Shown here: positions 62,827 through 64,000 of the stretch, one piece after another
How positions within the stretch are numbered: position 1 is the stretch's first letter
Layout of the letters: each line of letters starts with the position of its first letter
NCBI RefSeq assembly: GCF_023243045.1
Contig: NZ_JALKFX010000001.1
Coordinates: 119,503 to 183,502, forward strand
DNA length: 64,000 bases
Reading direction: 5' to 3'
Source: Frankia sp. AgB32
GTDB taxonomy: Bacteria; Actinomycetota; Actinomycetes; Frankiales; Frankiaceae
Made by a program: the position numbers and the translations under genes
Notes under the pieces: model-generated
What the model was told of the DNA's origin: nothing
Seen by the model: the letters and a program-made list of their open reading frames with translations, nothing else
Database searches by the model: none

Positions 62827-64000
62827 ATGAGTTCAGAGGCGATGAGTTCAGAGGCGACGGCGAGTTCGGAATCGAAAGCGAGTTCGAAAAGTGGGGCGGC
62901 CGACCGGTCGCGGGCGAGCTGGGCGGTCCTGGCGGTGTGCTGCCTGGCCCAGTTCATGGTGGTGCTCGACATCTCCATCGTGAACATCGCCCTGCCGTCG
63001 ATGCAGGACGACCTCCACATGTCGGCCGGTGGGCTGCAGTGGGTGGTGAACGCGTACACGCTGGCCTTCGCCGGTCTGCTGCTGTTCGGCGGGCGCGCGG
63101 CGGACCTGTTCGGCCGGCGGCGGGTGTTCGTCTTCGGCCTGGCGCTCTTCACGCTGGCCAGCCTCGGCGGCGGCCTGGCCCAGAACGAGACGCAGCTCAT
63201 CATCGCGCGGGCGGTGCAGGGCCTCGGCGGTGCCGTGCTGGCGCCGGCCACCCTGAGCCTGCTGATGACCTCCTTCGCCGAGGGGCGGGAGCGGACCCGG
63301 GCGGTCGGCGCCTGGGGCGCGACGGCGGCCAGCGGTGGTGCGTTCGGCACGGTCCTCGGTGGCGTCCTGACGGACGTCGCCAACTGGCGCTGGGTGCTGT
63401 TCGTGAACGTGCCGATCGGTGCGCTGTTGATTGTCGCCGCGCGGGCGGTGCTGGTGGAGTCGCGCGGCCAGGTCAACCGGCTTCGTGACCTCGACGTGCC
63501 GGGCACCCTGACGGTCACGGGTGGGCTGGTGCTGCTGGTCTACGCGATCGTGCGCACCGAGAGTGACTCCTGGACATCGGCGACCACGATCGGCATGCTG
63601 GCCGGCGGAGTCGCCCTGCTCGTCGCGTTCCTCGTGATCGAGGCGACGAGCGACAACCCGCTGGTGCCGCTCGGTATCTTCCGCTACCCGGGCATCGCGG
63701 TGGCGAACTCCATCGCGGCCGTGCTGGGTGCCGGCATGTTCGCCGTGCTGTTCTTCCTGACGCTGTACCTGCAGCGGGTCCAGGGCTTCAGCCCGCTGCG
63801 GGCCGGGGTCGCGATCCTCCCCATGCCGGTGTCGATCATCATTGCCTCGCAGACCGTGACGCGGGTCATCGGGCGGCTGGGGCCGCGTCCGATCATCCTG
63901 ACCGGTGTGGTGCTGGGCGCGGCGGGCCAGTTCTGGATGACGGGCATCTCCGCGGGCGGTTCCTACTGGGCGGAGGTGTTCGGGCCCATCTCCCTGATGT
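62827..64000 (+). CDS. MFS drug exporter (EmrB/QacA DHA2 type), 3' partial
   Basis: The frame starts at ATG 62827 (GGGAGG 9 nt upstream), with a doubled MSSEA at the N-terminus from a 15-nt repeat, and is still open at 64000. DHA2 features: RASWAVLAVCCLAQFMVVLDISIVNIALPSMQDDL (motif D1, first membrane helix), GGRAADLFGRRRVFVFGLALF (motif A), RAVQGLGGAVLAPATLSLLMTSF (motif B) and GPIS near the window end. It is a proton-driven multidrug exporter under TetR control. At least 8 membrane segments are visible. Confidence 0.93.
   Translation, partial: MSSEAMSSEATASSESKASSKSGAADRSRASWAVLAVCCLAQFMVVLDISIVNIALPSMQDDLHMSAGGLQWVVNAYTLAFAGLLLFGGRAADLFGRRRVFVFGLALFTLASLGGGLAQNETQLIIARAVQGLGGAVLAPATLSLLMTSFAEGRERTRAVGAWGATAASGGAFGTVLGGVLTDVANWRWVLFVNVPIGALLIVAARAVLVESRGQVNRLRDLDVPGTLTVTGGLVLLVYAIVRTESDSWTSATTIGMLAGGVALLVAFLVIEATSDNPLVPLGIFRYPGIAVANSIAAVLGAGMFAVLFFLTLYLQRVQGFSPLRAGVAILPMPVSIIIASQTVTRVIGRLGPRPIILTGVVLGAAGQFWMTGISAGGSYWAEVFGPISLM

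Overview
The window is very G+C-rich, uses GTG starts often and carries actinobacterial gene sets (a Glp/GlpR-SepX locus, a CsoR repressor, a MoaB/MoaC/GalU block, DUF1918-CBS). It is best read as chromosome of a Frankia-like actinomycete. That assignment is an inference from gene content; no rRNA is present. One tRNA, tRNA-Ala(CGC), lies at 50578-50651 on the minus strand.

Layout. 1-6.0 kb: signalling genes, namely the 3' part of a HAMP/GAF hybrid histidine kinase (frameshifted in a G/C-run linker), a response regulator and a Ser/Thr kinase. 6.0-14.1 kb: an AlkB-like dioxygenase, MarR, CsoR with an operator, and a biuret-degradation cassette (GntR regulator, biuret amidohydrolase, allophanate hydrolase). 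An alpha/beta hydrolase and several small genes follow, including a divergent DNA-binding pair around a 22-bp inverted repeat. 14.8-24.7 kb: housekeeping genes, namely an FmdB-type zinc ribbon, 5-formyl-THF cyclo-ligase, galU, glp/moeA, moaC, moaB, a RimJ-like acetyltransferase and a GlpR/SepX-like division membrane protein, then a cyclase and a YbaK-domain protein. 24.7-37.1 kb: a decayed accessory zone with a sortase fragment, two IS630 remnants, Hsp20 with a MerR regulator, a ynfA fragment, a serine recombinase split by an IS30 element, an IS701 scrap, a VapBC-like pair with a broken toxin, a HigBA-like pair, an integrase fragment and diverged repeats. 37.1-50.0 kb: a defence island. 50.6-64 kb: tRNA-Ala, then chromosomal genes for a phosphoribosyltransferase-hydrolase fusion, CBS-DUF1918, modBC with a TOBE regulator, Nudix, quinone oxidoreductase, a SLOG-like protein, a pseudokinase, and TetR with an MFS exporter that runs off the end.

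The most interesting region is the defence island. Five minus-strand genes overlap by 1-4 nt and should be translated as one unit: a MORC/MutL-type GHKL ATPase, a Z1 superfamily-II helicase, a DUF4420 PD-(D/E)XK protein, an AIPR protein, and a 527-residue protein with a sigma-70 region-4-like helix-turn-helix. Facing away from them is a C5-cytosine methyltransferase whose C-terminus carries the Cys spacing of the endonuclease III iron-sulfur loop. A Vsr endonuclease gene converges on it, and a decayed second methyltransferase lies beyond. The parts fit a methylation-linked restriction system in which a GHKL ATPase and helicase find or remodel unmodified DNA. The combination with an FeS-tailed methyltransferase and a sigma-like component is the best candidate for something not fully described.

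Limits: no database searches, alignments or composition calculations were run. Family names rest on recognised motifs.
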